Under the pieces are notes generated by a model. That model worked only from the letters and a program-made list of their open reading frames with translations. It did not search any database and was not told where the DNA came from. Positions 54,158 to 64,000 of a stretch of DNA of 64,000 nucleotides are shown one piece after another. A program made the translations under genes and the position numbers. How positions within the stretch are numbered: the stretch's first letter is position 1; every line of letters starts with the position of its first letter. Origin of the DNA: Adiantum capillus-veneris (lineage: Eukaryota; Streptophyta; Polypodiopsida; Polypodiales; Pteridaceae); contig CM043948.1 of the NCBI GenBank assembly GCA_014529385.2, positions 79,363,291 through 79,427,290 of the forward strand, given 5' to 3'.

Positions 54158-56021
54158 CCAGTTGAAGTTTTGCCAAGGGCTAGGTTGTGCCCACTTGACC
54201 GCATGGGGAGTCGTGCCAACTGGCATTTTTTGGGACCGTGGCAGAGTTCGAAAAGGTGCTATGCGATGTATGAAGCTAGTAGGAGTTGATTGCGCGTCAA
54301 ACGAAGCCCGGAGCAGAAAGTTACAACAGTCGGAAGGTTGGGTGCATTTGTTCGTGACTGATTGCAGATGAATATTTACATTTTTGCAGCCTCGGTTCGG
54401 GGGCTTGGGGAATCTCGAAGTGCGGCTAGAGCCAGGGGTTTTCAAGTCGACATAATAAAATTTCGGTCGGGCTTTACGGCTTGGCAATCCAACATTGGAG
54501 TAGTATATGGAAGCAAGGGGATGAGGGCCAAAAACAGGACTATATGAAGTTATTTTTTTTGAGGATTTTTCAGTGCCTTTAGAGGCTCAATGATCCAGGA
54601 GCTGCCACGTGGCGTGGGTTAATCCCATATGCGCTGACAGGAGGCCATGCCGCGGGGTATAAGGGCTGTAGTGGACGCCCCAGTGTAGATGTACAAGCGT
54701 GAGGTGAACTCCGTGCGCTGAGGCTATGGCGGCCCGCTTGGGGCGTTGCGCAAGGCGGCCTGGGCGACAATTTTTGAGGCGGCGCAGGGAGGCGCGGCGA
54801 TGGCCGGCGGCCGGTGATAGCAGGTAGTGACGTGGCAGCTAGTAGGGAGGTGTCCCACTCTCGCCCCCGCCCCCGTCTTTTTTGAGAGTAGAGGCAAGGG
54901 TGCCCCCCTCAATAGCGCTGTCGCTAATACTCGCATAGGGGAGGGATCCCGCGGTAGTCAGATGTGTGAGAGAGTACACAGTCCGAGGAAGTTCAAGGCG
55001 CCCTAGAGGGCCACTTCAAAGGGACAGTCCCATGGTGGGGAGAGAAAGAGCTAGTTGGGAGCACAAGAGAGTGAGCAATTCAAGGGGGCAATCCCGCCAC
55101 AAGGCTAGTGAAGTGAGAGAGAGAGGTGTTCAAAGAAGGTCAATTCAAGAGGTGAACGGGCGGCCCAATTGGGCGGACAAAAGACCAAAAGGTGTGTATC
55201 ATGCAATGGTTGCCAAAAGTGGACAATGCCAAGTGCTAGCAATGCAAAGGAAATGCTAAAAGTAGCTCAAAGTGAATTGCACGAGCTAGAGAGCTCACCT
55301 TTTTTTTCTTTTTTGGGTTTAGTTCCCCCTATAAAAGGATGTAAACGTTAATTTTTTGAGGCTCTTTTGCCATTGGGGCTTTTGGCCATTGGAGCTTTTT
55401 GCCATAGGGGCTTCTGCCATTTCGAGCTTTTCCCGGAGGGGCTTTTCCCCAGAGGTCTTTTTGGGAAGCCATTGGGGCTCTTTGCCTGTTGAAGTTTTTA
55501 CCGAGGTTCGTGCCGGCAGAGTGTTGGTTGTACATGGTTGTATATGCAAGAAGACCATTCATTGCTGTCTCCTTGGCTTCATTTCCCTTTCCCCCTTCTC
55601 TTCTCTGCTTGTGTGCGTGTGTTTTCGGGCGCGTGTCAGCGTGTGTGCCCCCCCGAAGTTTGTCGTGCAAAGACAGATAGAGAGAGGCTGTGTGCGTGTG
55701 GAAGGCTGTGAATTGAGCAGAGCGGAGTGATTGGGTCTGTCTGGTGCATTGCAAGGCGTGTGTGCGTATGGTTTGCTTGCGGGTAGTGTCGAGTTTTGAA
55801 GGTGAACTCCAGTGGATTGGGGCGCTGTGTATACCTTGGGCTATAGTGAGGCATTGTGCTGTGTGCTGGGTGTGTTCCCCTTTTCCTCTCTCCATCTTCT
55901 GGTGCCCCCACCGAGGAGCTTTCTGATGCTCCGATTTGAGGTTTGAAGCGGTGTTTTTTAGCTGACAAAGTGGTTTGTTGATGGTCGAAGTTTTTGATTG
56001 TCGAATTTGAAGCTGGTAGAG
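54158..56021 (+). other. Putative LTR/leader of element K, boundaries unresolved
   Basis: GC-rich in 54640-54960 and repeat-rich at 55361-55490, where phrases like TTTTGCCATTGGGGC recur about six times. It contains TGACGTGGCAG (54829). It lies between truncated H and the gag-like ORF, so an LTR plus leader is plausible, but no second copy is present to prove it. Confidence 0.4.
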
Positions 56022-58113
56022 ATGGTGGAGCCAGGTTTTGGCCCCATATTTACGGGTGTTAAAGATCTCGAGGATTGGTTAGCAGATTTTGAGTTATGGT
56101 TGTTGTCGATGCGTATGTAGACGGATGCGAAAAAACTGTAGAGGTGTTGCTGTTGATGCGAGGACGAGCCAAGATTTGGTTCGATGGTCTAAAGAGTAGT
56201 GATCGAGGATCATGGCAAAAATTGCAAAGTCAATTTTTGGAGTGGTTTCGAGAGGTGATTACGACAGAGGAAGCTGGTGCAAGGCTGAAGGCGGTACGCC
56301 AGGATGTAAGTAAGGATTTCTCCATTTTCCTTGAGCAGGTTGAAGCTTGTTGGAAGCAGTTAGAGGTTGTTATTGGGGTAAAAAGCAATCAATACTTGAA
56401 GCTGTCGAAGCTGCTAGAGTGCTTGCATTCGAGGATTAGAGAAAAGGTCGAAGACGTTGCGGATACTTATGAAGACATGGTCTATTTGGCAAAGATGAAG
56501 AGCAGAAAGGTGAAGCGCAAGCTGGAGTTGGCGTGTCGATACCAGCAGATTACGTACCTGTTGCGAAGGTTGCGAAGTGTTCTTTGGTACGACCGAAGGC
56601 GGTTTTAGTGTTCAAAGTGCAAAGCCTGTTGAGGTAAGGCCTATGGTTGGTTATGTTCCTTGGAGGGTTTCCAGTTCGTGATGTGCATGAGCCGAGGGTG
56701 GACGAGCTTGTCAACGAGGAGAAGCTCCATATTGAGGTGAACAAAGATGCAAAAGCGGTTGTAGATGTTGAGGTACCAGTGCAGATTACAGAGGTAAAGC
56801 CCGTTCTTGTGGAAAGTTTGCATGAAAAGGTAGCAGAATGCAATCGAGATGCAGATATTGAGAGTCCAGAAGCAGATGAAGAAAGTGAGCAAAGTCATGG
56901 AGATGTTCAAGTATTTGTGGAGCAGCAAGCGGATGAAGATGTAGATACAGAGTTGGTATATGATGATGGTGATGAGGATGATACGAGCTCGAGTTGCTGG
57001 GAGACAAGCGAGGAGAATAGAGCGGATGAGTCCACATCCTATGACGAGGAGAGTAGTTTGACGAACCTGAGTTGGTTAAGGTAAAGCTGCCTTATTATGT
57101 GTTTGATGATATGGTAGTCGCCCATGTGCAAGAAGAACAGGGAACAGAGCAAGCCGAGGTGCTTGATGAAGACCAAGTGGAACAGTCCAAGCCAACAGAT
57201 GATGGTAAGCATGTAAAGATGGTGTGTGGAGCCATGCTAATGGTTGTCTCATGAAAGTGGCGGTGGAATGTGCCATGGTGGTGCAACAGGTGCAGAATTT
57301 TGTCAGCAGGGATGGAGCAGCCGTGCCTATGGAGGAAGTCGAGGTGGATGCAGTAGAGAACGAGTTTCTCTCTTCCTTGGCGGAGCATGATGCAGCGGTA
57401 GTAGAGGTGATTGAAGCTGAAAAGCAAGTGGCGCTGATCGACCTTGAAGGGCCGATTGAAGAGGAAGGGCTCGATGATGCTGGAATCAAGTGTGGCCAAA
57501 GAGGAGGTTGTGTTGCCATAGAGCGTGGAGATTCCGATGCAGCAGACATGTCCAATGGTGGAGAAAGGAGAATCCCAAGCAGTGGCTTTGCTTCCAGCGA
57601 AGGTATGTGAGTTATGGTTGATGAATATGGTGGTAGATACAGCTCTGCGGTGGATGGTTCAACAGGTGCAGGGGTCTATGGTTGAGGCCTCCACTTTACT
57701 TGGTTGGGAGGGAGGGTCAGACATGTGTTGGAGCTCGGTGTCAGGTACATGTTTTTTTGATGGTTATATGCTTGATGTTGCTCAGTATGGAATGAATGCT
57801 TGTTTGCTGAGGTATGCATGGAGTGCTGAAGGCAGGCTATGGACAACCTACACACATGATGGTCTCTGTGCTGGGGTACAACACTATGGTGAGCAGTCAC
57901 AGATGGGTGGAAGACACCAATGGCAGGTGTTTGATCCAGGCGGAAACTATGTGATGCAGGGGGTGAGGCAACCCACTTGAAGGTTTGACAGTAGGCAAAA
58001 TTAAACTATGTAAATATGGTTTGGGTTTTCTCTTAGTGTGTTCAGTGTTTGCAGTTTGTAGTGGAATAAAACTCTTATGTGGTTGAGCATGAATGCTCAA
58101 CTAGGGGGTGGGC
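56022..58113 (+). pseudogene. Gag-like element K with acidic coding region
   Basis: From ATG 56022 the frame opens with VEPGFGPIFTGVKDLEDW and, after a frameshift near 56096, continues with RGRAKIWFDGL, SQFLEWFREV and FSIFLEQVEACWKQLE. This pattern resembles the gag core of LTR elements (UBN2/retrotransposon-gag type). A strongly acidic Val/Glu/Asp-rich segment follows (56647-57084, 57224-57610). The last part (57611-58000) is not recognised. No RT or integrase is seen. AACTAGGGGGTGGGCAA (58096-58113) may be a polypurine tract. It is likely a decayed non-autonomous LTR element, later hit by G1 at 58252. Confidence 0.5.
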
Positions 58114-58251
58114 AATGATGGTACAACCAAAGTGTGTCGACCATAGAAGACGGCACGGGCAGGTATGTGCAGGCTAGCAGCAGCATGGCAAAGGGCTGGA
58201 GCAGCTAGGAATATCATGGACTGACAGGTAGCAACAGAGATGTATGACTGA
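58114..58251. other. Possible start of the K 3' LTR
   Basis: TGATGGTACAACC follows the polypurine-like tract. The sequence is cut by the G1 insertion. Unproven. Confidence 0.3.
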
Positions 58252-59148
58252 TGTCACGTGACACATCCAACCCTATGTGTCCGTGGACAAGCTACAACAC
58301 GACAAGGGACACCAGAGACACCTAGACTAGCACTAAATGGCAGAAGAGGCAACAGGAGCCAAGCTTAGCAGGCAACTTCTCAAGCAAGACCTTGGCGGTT
58401 CTCCCCTCCAAGCAAGACTCAGCATCTAGCGTTTTCTTCATCAGCACCCAACCTTGGCGTTTTCTCCAGCAAGTAGTCTTCGCCAGCAGGTTCTCAAGAC
58501 TAGCGTTTTCAGCAGCCTGCAAACACCAGCGTTTTCAGCCCTTGCCATCGCCAGCAGATCCCCCATGCCTAGAGTTTTTGGTCCTTGCAAGCACAGCCTC
58601 AGATTTCAGCCTTTGGACCATTGCGCCAGGTGTTTTTCAGCCATAAAAGAACCTCAGTTTTCAGCCTACAGTAGATGCAGATTTTCAGCCATAAAGACCA
58701 GAAAATTCAACGTTTTCCTTAGTGTTTTCGGCAACAGCAGATTTCAGCCCATAGCGTTTTTGGACAGCAGATAAAAGATTGCAGATTTCAGCCCTAGTGT
58801 CGGCCTCGCCATCACCGTCGTCATCGCCGACATAGCCTAGACTTGCATCAGTCCCATGCATTCAGATTGTACCAGTTTCTGCAATCATAAGTAGACCACT
58901 CTCGCCGACGAGAGTGGGGCCTTCGAAGAGGGTTTTACAACGTCTCTGGTGTCGTATTTCTCTTCTCTCTGTATCTCTCAGTCTCATACGCTTGCACGCA
59001 CAGTGTCCATTCACTTTGTTTGTGATCATAGCACTCTCTCATTAAGAACGGAAGGCTCTACCTTCCTTTAAGAACAAAAGGAACCTGAGTATAGTTCGGA
59101 GCACTCATCTTGAGCAAAGCGCAAACATTCATTCCGCTGTACCTTACA
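58252..59148 (+). repeat. 5' LTR of element G1
   Basis: 897 bp from the palindrome TGTCACGTGACA to GTACCTTACA. It contains many copies of a GCGTTTTCAGC-like motif (58420-58800). Confidence 0.88.
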
Positions 59149-59489
59149 TTGGTATCGGAGCTTTGGCAGTGTTCTATATCACTCAAGGAAAGAACCACAA
59201 GAATCACAATAATTTTTTTTGCTTGTTGCGGTCGCACGAACCCAAGTTCGCTTGGGCGTGTCGATTCCTAATCGTGTTTTTGAAGAGTGACAGAAATCCC
59301 AAGAAAGAAGGGCTTGTCTAGCCTCCCCTTGTGTCTCTTTTCACTCATTGAGAGCGGACCGTGCACTTAGCGGCTGGCCAATCGACGTGAGGTGGGAAAA
59401 AGCAACCTTGGTGTGAGTGCAAGGCCGCCAAGGGGTGCGCTCGCAGAAAAGAGCCGAACTTGGGTGAAGAGAAGATCCTTCGCATAATG

Positions 59490-60509
59490 ATTTGCAGAAT
59501 CAAGATGTGATTTCTGACAAGCATGATGATTTGCACGATGATCAAGATGTGATTTCTCACAAGCATGATGAGTTGCATGAAGATGACATGATTGTTCACA
59601 AGGATGATGAGCTAGTTGATGCTTTTTCTAGCGAAGCTAACCTCATGGCAGATTCAATCAATCACGAAGGATCGATCTTGACTCTCGAGCCTAGGTCCAA
59701 AGAACCCCCTCAGGAAGAACCGATCTTGGCTGTCGAGCTTAGGTCCAAAGAACCCTCATAGGAAGTATTATGTGTTCGCATGATTAGTACGAACGCATTG
59801 TACGAGTGTTTCATTCGTGATCGTTTCTTGTATTTTAGTCAGCGTCTTTATGTGATCCCTTTTCCTAGGCATGACATATTGTACGTTCAGCACGTTTCAC
59901 TCATGGATGAGCACGAATGTATGCGGATTTTTCATGAAAAGTATGCATTCAAGGACGTCACATTCCATGTCTCTTCCTTGGCACGACACAGTGGTAGAAA
60001 GAGCACATGAAAGTATGAGCACCAAGCATGGGTATTTCCGTTGTGAATTGCCACAGTTGATTGCTTTAGATCAACACGAAAAGATTCGATCTCATGGTTT
60101 GCGTGTGTGTGGTGAACGGTTTGGCACTCCGTCTCTTTGTTCATCTACATTGCATGCACAGTCTATTAGGACGACAAGATTTTTTCGTTTCACTTTACAT
60201 GGAATAGGTATGTTCATGGTTTTGTGTTGGAAATGGTTTTAGGAAAATTTAGCCATGGAGATTCTTGAAGAAGAAAGAAGCATGACTCTCGACGAAGTTG
60301 AAGCATTGAAGGAGCCACAGAAGACTTTGTGTCGCTTTCGGTGCGGCCCAAAGAAGCAAGCATTGCAGACCTTTATGAAGTTCAAGTACCACGACCCACA
60401 CATCAGAGTGGGCCGGCGAAGAGTCCCTTCCAGGATTCCGGATGCTATTGGCGATCTCCCTCGACGCCATACAGTTCGGTACCAGTACCTCACTTTGAAA
60501 AGGAGGGGA
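59490..60509 (+). pseudogene. Unrecognised G-family protein, copy in G1
   Basis: The first part is rich in His, Asp and Lys in a repeated HDDLHDDQDVISHKH-like pattern. After two SKEPP/SKEPS motifs comes a conserved block (LYECFIRDRFLYFSQRL, HVSLMDEHECM), then KHGYFRCELPQLIALD and FGTPSLCSSTLHAQS, and finally EILEEERSMTLDEVEAL. The frame is broken by a TAG at 59759-59761 (CAG in G2) and by frameshifts near 59990 and 60240. The same order is found in G2, so this is the family's coding content. I cannot assign a function; a Gag-like role is only a guess from its position. Confidence 0.6.
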
Positions 60510-60615
60510 TGTCACGTGACACATCCAACCCTATGTGTCCGTGGATAAGCTACAACACGACAAGGGACACCAGAGACTGTTGTATATAAGCAAACCTAGA
60601 CTAGCACTAAATGGT
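60510..60615 (+). repeat. 3' LTR of element G1, first 106 bp
   Basis: Starts with TGTCACGTGACA and is cut by G2. It contains TGTATATAAG (a possible TATA box, about 60580), which the 5' LTR copy lacks. Confidence 0.85.
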
Positions 60616-61897
60616 TGTTAGGTGCAGCGGAATGATTGTTTGCGCTTTGCTTAAGATGAGTGCTCCGAACTGTGCTCAAGGTTCCTTTTAGTTCTTATGG
60701 AAGGGAGAGCCTTTCGTTCTTAATGGAAAGTGCTGTGATCACAACAAAGTGAATGGACACTGTGCGTGCAAGTGTATGAGACTAAGAGATAGAGAGAGAA
60801 GAGAGATACGACACCAGAGACGTTGTAAAACCCTCCTCCGAAGGCCCCACTCTCTATGGTGAGAGCGGTCTACTTATGGTTGCACAATCTGGTACAAATG
60901 GTATGCATGAGATTGATGCAAGTCTAGGCTATGTCGGCGATGACGACGGTGATGACGAAGTCAATCTAAGGGATGAAATCTGCAATCTTTCTACTGCTGT
61001 CCAAAAATGCTATGGACTGAAATCTACAAATGTTCTATCTGTTGAATTCCGACTCTATGTGGATGATGATGTCGATGGCGACGATGCGACGACGACGCAC
61101 TGAAAACGCAGATGTTGAAATCTGCGTTTTCCAAGCTGAACTGTAAACCTTGCGGAATCTGACCGTGCAGCGAGGAACTGCTGCGGGAAGGTGAGATCTG
61201 CGAGGTTCGGGACTTGATCTGCAGGTACTAAGTGCTGAAAACTGAAAACGCTGATGTTCCTTGACTTTTCGTCACTGAGAATCTGCAGAACGCTAGGGTT
61301 GGCTGCAGATGCAAAAACGCTAGGGCTGAAAATCTACAATTCTGACGCCGTTTGTCTTGCAAATGCAAAACGCTAGGTTGCTCTGATGTTCTGCTGTCGC
61401 CAGAATCTGCAAGTGCAAATCGTTGGTGGCTGATCTGGTCCAAAAATGCTAGGCTGTTGCTGTGGAGCAAAAACGCTAGGTCTCTTGGGGGGGGTTTCTG
61501 TTGGGGTTCTGCTAAGAAGGTGCCTGTTGAGCATGTGCTCCTGCTGCCTCTTCTCCCAAATAGTGCTAGCTTTGGTTTGCTTATATATTTTCTTACCCAA
61601 ATTGCCCTACCTACTTTTGTTCGAAAGTCACTTAAATTAATAAGTGAAAAATGTCAAAAATAGGTAAAATAGGCTAAATGCACTGGAAAATTCCCCTGAT
61701 GGAATTTGATGGATTCTGATGGGAATGCTTATGATCATGCTGTGTGTAACCAGAGGATATGCATCTACACTAAGTGTCTGGACATGCACGGTCTACGAAT
61801 AGACTCACAAAAGTGCCAGATCACTTCTAATCTAGACTGACTTGACTGAACTGAACCCTGATCATGTTGTAGCTTGTCCACGGACACATAGGGTTGG
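60616..61897 (-). repeat. 3' LTR of element G2
   Basis: Ends near 61897 within the ACACATAGGGTTGG motif. The last ~15 bp of the LTR (the palindrome) and the polypurine tract are deleted at the junction to the internal region. It is longer than the G1 LTR and aligns better to G3. Confidence 0.8.
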
Positions 61898-62910
61898 TCG
61901 TGCGGTACTTGAACTTCATAAAGGTCTGCAAAGTCTTCTTTTTTGGGCTGCGCCGAAAGCGATCAAAATCTTCTGTGGCTCCTTCGATGCTTCAACTTCG
62001 TCTAGAGGCCTGCTTCTTTCTTGTTCAAGAATCTCCATAGCAGAAAATTCTTGAAACCACTTCCAACACAAAACCATGAAGATACCTATTCCATGTAAAG
62101 TGAGTGGAAAAAATCTTGTCTTCCTCAAAGACTGTGCATGCAATGTAGATAAACAAAGAGACGGAGTGCCAAACCATTCACCACACACATGCAAACAATG
62201 AGATCGAATCTCTCTTAATATCTAGAGCAATCAACTGTGGCAATTCATAATGGAAATACCCATGCTTGGTGCTCATACTTTCATGTGCTCTTTCGGGTAC
62301 TGTGTCATGCCAAGGAAGAGACATGGAATGTGACTTCCTTACATACAAACTTTTAAGCTTTTCATGTAAAATCCACATACATTTGTGCTCATCCATGAGT
62401 GAAACGTGCTCAACATACAATATGTCATGCCTAGTAAAAGGGATCACATAAAGACACTGACTAAAATACAGGAAACGATCATGAATGAAACACTCGAACA
62501 ATGCGTGCGTATCAATCATGCGAACACATAATACTTCCTGTGAGGGTTCTTTGGACCTAGGCTCGAGAGCCAAGATTGGTTCTTGCTGAATGATCGAATC
62601 GGCCTGTGGGGGTTCTTTGGACCTCGACGCGAAAGCCAAGATCAGTTCTTCGTGATTGATCGAATCTGTAACGAGATTAGCTTTGCTAGAAAAAGCATCC
62701 ACTAACACATCATCCTTGTGGACAATCACATCATCTTCATGCAACTCATCATGCTTGTGAGAAATCACATCTTAATCATGCAAATCAGCATGCTTGTCAT
62801 TGGCATCCAAATCATCATGCTTTGCAATATCATTCAAATCATCATGCTTATCATTGTCATTCAAATCATCATGCTTCTCACAATCATGCAAATCCTGTGT
62901 ATCATGCTTT
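61898..62910 (-). pseudogene. Unrecognised G-family protein, copy in G2
   Basis: The minus-strand frame 62178-62768 (196 codons) has the same blocks as G1: HDELHEDDVIVHKDD, two SKEPP/SKEPS motifs, CVRMIDTHALFECFIHDRF, HVSLMDEHKCMW and STKHGYFHYELPQLIALD. The 61916-62194 frame continues with FGTPSLCLSTLHAQS and EILEQERSRPLDEVEAS. Upstream (62770-62900), an imperfect tandem repeat encodes His-Asp-Asp-Leu units. Conservation with G1 shows that the order is ancestral. Confidence 0.6.
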
Positions 62911-63501
62911 GGAGAAGAAGAGATTGAGAGAGTCTTCTTTTCCCTGAATCTCTTGCATCTGTGCCTGAGCTCGAGAAAAGAGTCGCAAGAATTCTTTCAT
63001 GTGTTGGTCGCTCTTTCCTTTCACGGCAGCTGCCATTCTTTCTTGGTGTTTGCGCTCCATTTCTGCTTTTCTTTTTGCGTGTTTGCGTTCCATTTCTGCC
63101 ATTCTTTCTGCATTTCTTGGTTCGCGTTCTAACGTCCTTTCCATAAACATCTGGTTCAACGTCTCCATAGGAGTTAGTGTAATCTTTGTCGTAGATGTGG
63201 AAGGGTCAGAAAAACCTCCTGGTGGGGAAAATTCTTCTTCGCCTCTCTCATGCTCATCACCTCCATGCGAAGTATCCATTCCCCTTCGAGTGATGACCAT
63301 TCTGAAGTCGTGGGTTCTTGGGTTCTTAAGATCACGAGGAACTTGGGTTCTTGCGGGTCTTGAGGTTCTTGAGGGTCTTGAGGTTTTCTTTCGCTTGCAA
63401 ACCGTGTTTGAGAAGGATTTTCTCTTCACCCGAGTTCTACTCCTTTCCGCGGGCGCACCCCTTGGCGGCCTTGCGCTCACACCAAGGTTGCTTTTTCCCA
63501 C
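62902..63501 (-). CDS. G2 N-terminal ORF, basic then heptad-like charged region
   Basis: 199 codons. The first 75 residues are Arg/Lys/Ser/Pro-rich. After a Gly/Glu-rich linker, residues about 125-165 repeat MERKHAKRKAEMERKHQERM-like units, a likely coiled coil or charged helix, and the tail has MKEFLRLFSRAQAQMQEIQ. No domain is recognised. It lies directly after the leader and PBS, the usual place for Gag. In G1 the corresponding part is mostly deleted (59345-59490 keeps only its edges). Confidence 0.55.
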   Translation of the reverse strand: MGKSNLGVSARPPRGAPAERSRTRVKRKSFSNTVCKRKKTSRPSRTSRPARTQVPRDLKNPRTHDFRMVITRRGMDTSHGGDEHERGEEEFSPPGGFSDPSTSTTKITLTPMETLNQMFMERTLEREPRNAERMAEMERKHAKRKAEMERKHQERMAAAVKGKSDQHMKEFLRLFSRAQAQMQEIQGKEDSLNLFFSKA

Positions 63502-63730
63502 CTCACGTCGATTGGCCGGCCGCTAAGTGCACGGTCCGCTCTCAATGAGTGAAAAGAGGCACAAGGGGAGGCTGGACAAGCCCTTCTTTCTTGGGATTCC
63601 TGTCACTCTTCAAAAACACGATTTGGAATTGACAGCCCAAGCGAACTTGGGTTCGTGCGACCTCAACAAGCAAAAAAAATTCTGTGGTTCTTGTGGTTCT
63701 TTCCTTGAGTGATACAGAATACTGCCAAAG

Positions 63731-63742
63731 CTCTGATACCAA
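63731..63742 (-). promoter_or_regulatory. Primer-binding site of element G2 (tRNA-iMet)
   Basis: The plus strand reads CTCTGATACCAA, i.e. TTGGTATCAGAG on the minus strand, next to the LTR start at 63743. Confidence 0.88.
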
Positions 63743-64000
63743 TGTTAGGTGCTGCGGAATGATTGTTTGCGCTTTGCTCCGAAGTGTGCTCAAGGTTCCT
63801 TTTGGTTCTTATGGAAGGGAGAGCCTTCCGTTCTTAATGGAAAGTGCTATGATCACAACAAAGTGAATGGACACTCTGCGTGCAAGTGTATGAGACTGAG
63901 ACTTAGAGAGAGAAGAGAGATACGACACCAGAGACGTTGTAAAACCCTCCTCCGAAGGCCCCACTCTCTATGGCGAGAGCGGTCTACTTATGGTTTCACA
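63743..64000 (-). repeat. 5' LTR of element G2, leaves the window
   Basis: Matches 60616-60880 of the 3' LTR. Confidence 0.88.

Larger units (their letters stand above)
58252..64000 (+). mobile_element. Non-autonomous LTR element G1, 3' LTR interrupted by G2
   Basis: 5' LTR 58252-59148, primer-binding site 59150-59161 (TGGTATCGGAGC, one mismatch to the iMet type), internal coding region, polypurine tract AAAAGGAGGGGA (60498-60509) and a 3' LTR starting at 60510 that is split by G2 at 60616. The internal region is only about 1.36 kb, with no protease, RT or integrase, so it would depend on another element. Confidence 0.85.
60616..64000 (-). mobile_element. Non-autonomous LTR element G2, minus strand, nested in G1
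   Basis: 3' LTR 60616-61897 on the left, internal region to 63742, primer-binding site 63731-63742 (GGTATCAGAG core on the minus strand) and the start of the 5' LTR at 63743, which leaves the window. Both LTR copies begin TGTTAGGTGC on the plus strand and are near-identical over 63743-64000, apart from a short deletion. Confidence 0.85.

Overview
The window looks like transposon-packed nuclear DNA of a land plant with a large genome. Supporting signs are plant-type En/Spm (CACTA) transposase genes with short GT-AG introns, Ty3/gypsy chromoviruses primed from initiator-Met tRNA (TGGTATCAGAGC), a Tat-like Ty3 element with two RNase H domains, many long TC/GA microsatellites, and one exon that matches the start of plant COP9 signalosome subunit 7 (CSN7). 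No bacterial-style gene, CRISPR array or RNA gene is visible. The species cannot be read from the sequence; a fern or another large-genome plant is only a guess.

Layout. 1-5641: 3' part of a CACTA transposon (TNP2-type transposase, second En/Spm protein, subterminal repeats, CACTA terminus), inserted into the protease of a minus-strand gypsy element F (5642 to about 8.7 kb). About 8.7-10.2 kb: degraded, mostly unclassifiable sequence with microsatellites. 10.2-11.8 kb: the only host-gene signal, CSN7 exon 1 with a TATA box and the start of an intron. 11.8-15.8 kb: remnants of several LTR elements, including a clean solo LTR (S1).

15762-48205: a nested block resolved by target-site duplications. 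Gypsy B (plus, TSD gatgg) was hit in gag by gypsy A2 (minus, 17049-35328, TSD ggact) and by gypsy C (plus, 35557-43998, TSD gaatt). A2 was in turn hit in RNase H by the Tat-like element D (minus, 19963-31338, LTRs about 2.1 kb, TSD ccgc). D carries a 601-bp hAT-type MITE (28186-28786, 8-bp TSD). C is the youngest: its LTRs are almost identical and its 1,747-codon gag-pol ORF is open, so it could be autonomous.

48.2-64 kb: solo LTR S2, an LTR remnant, solo LTR S3, LTR fragment G3 split by the deletion derivative H, a decayed gag-like element K with acidic coding sequence, and two copies (G1, plus; G2, minus and nested in G1) of a non-autonomous LTR family encoding an unrecognised protein.

There is no operon-like cooperation. 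The genes are the gag, protease, RT, RNase H and integrase modules of selfish elements, mostly broken by C-to-T type stop codons. The most interesting unexplained signals are a short LTR box shared by otherwise different families, arrays of TGACGTGG and telobox motifs in LTR promoters, and the G-family protein.
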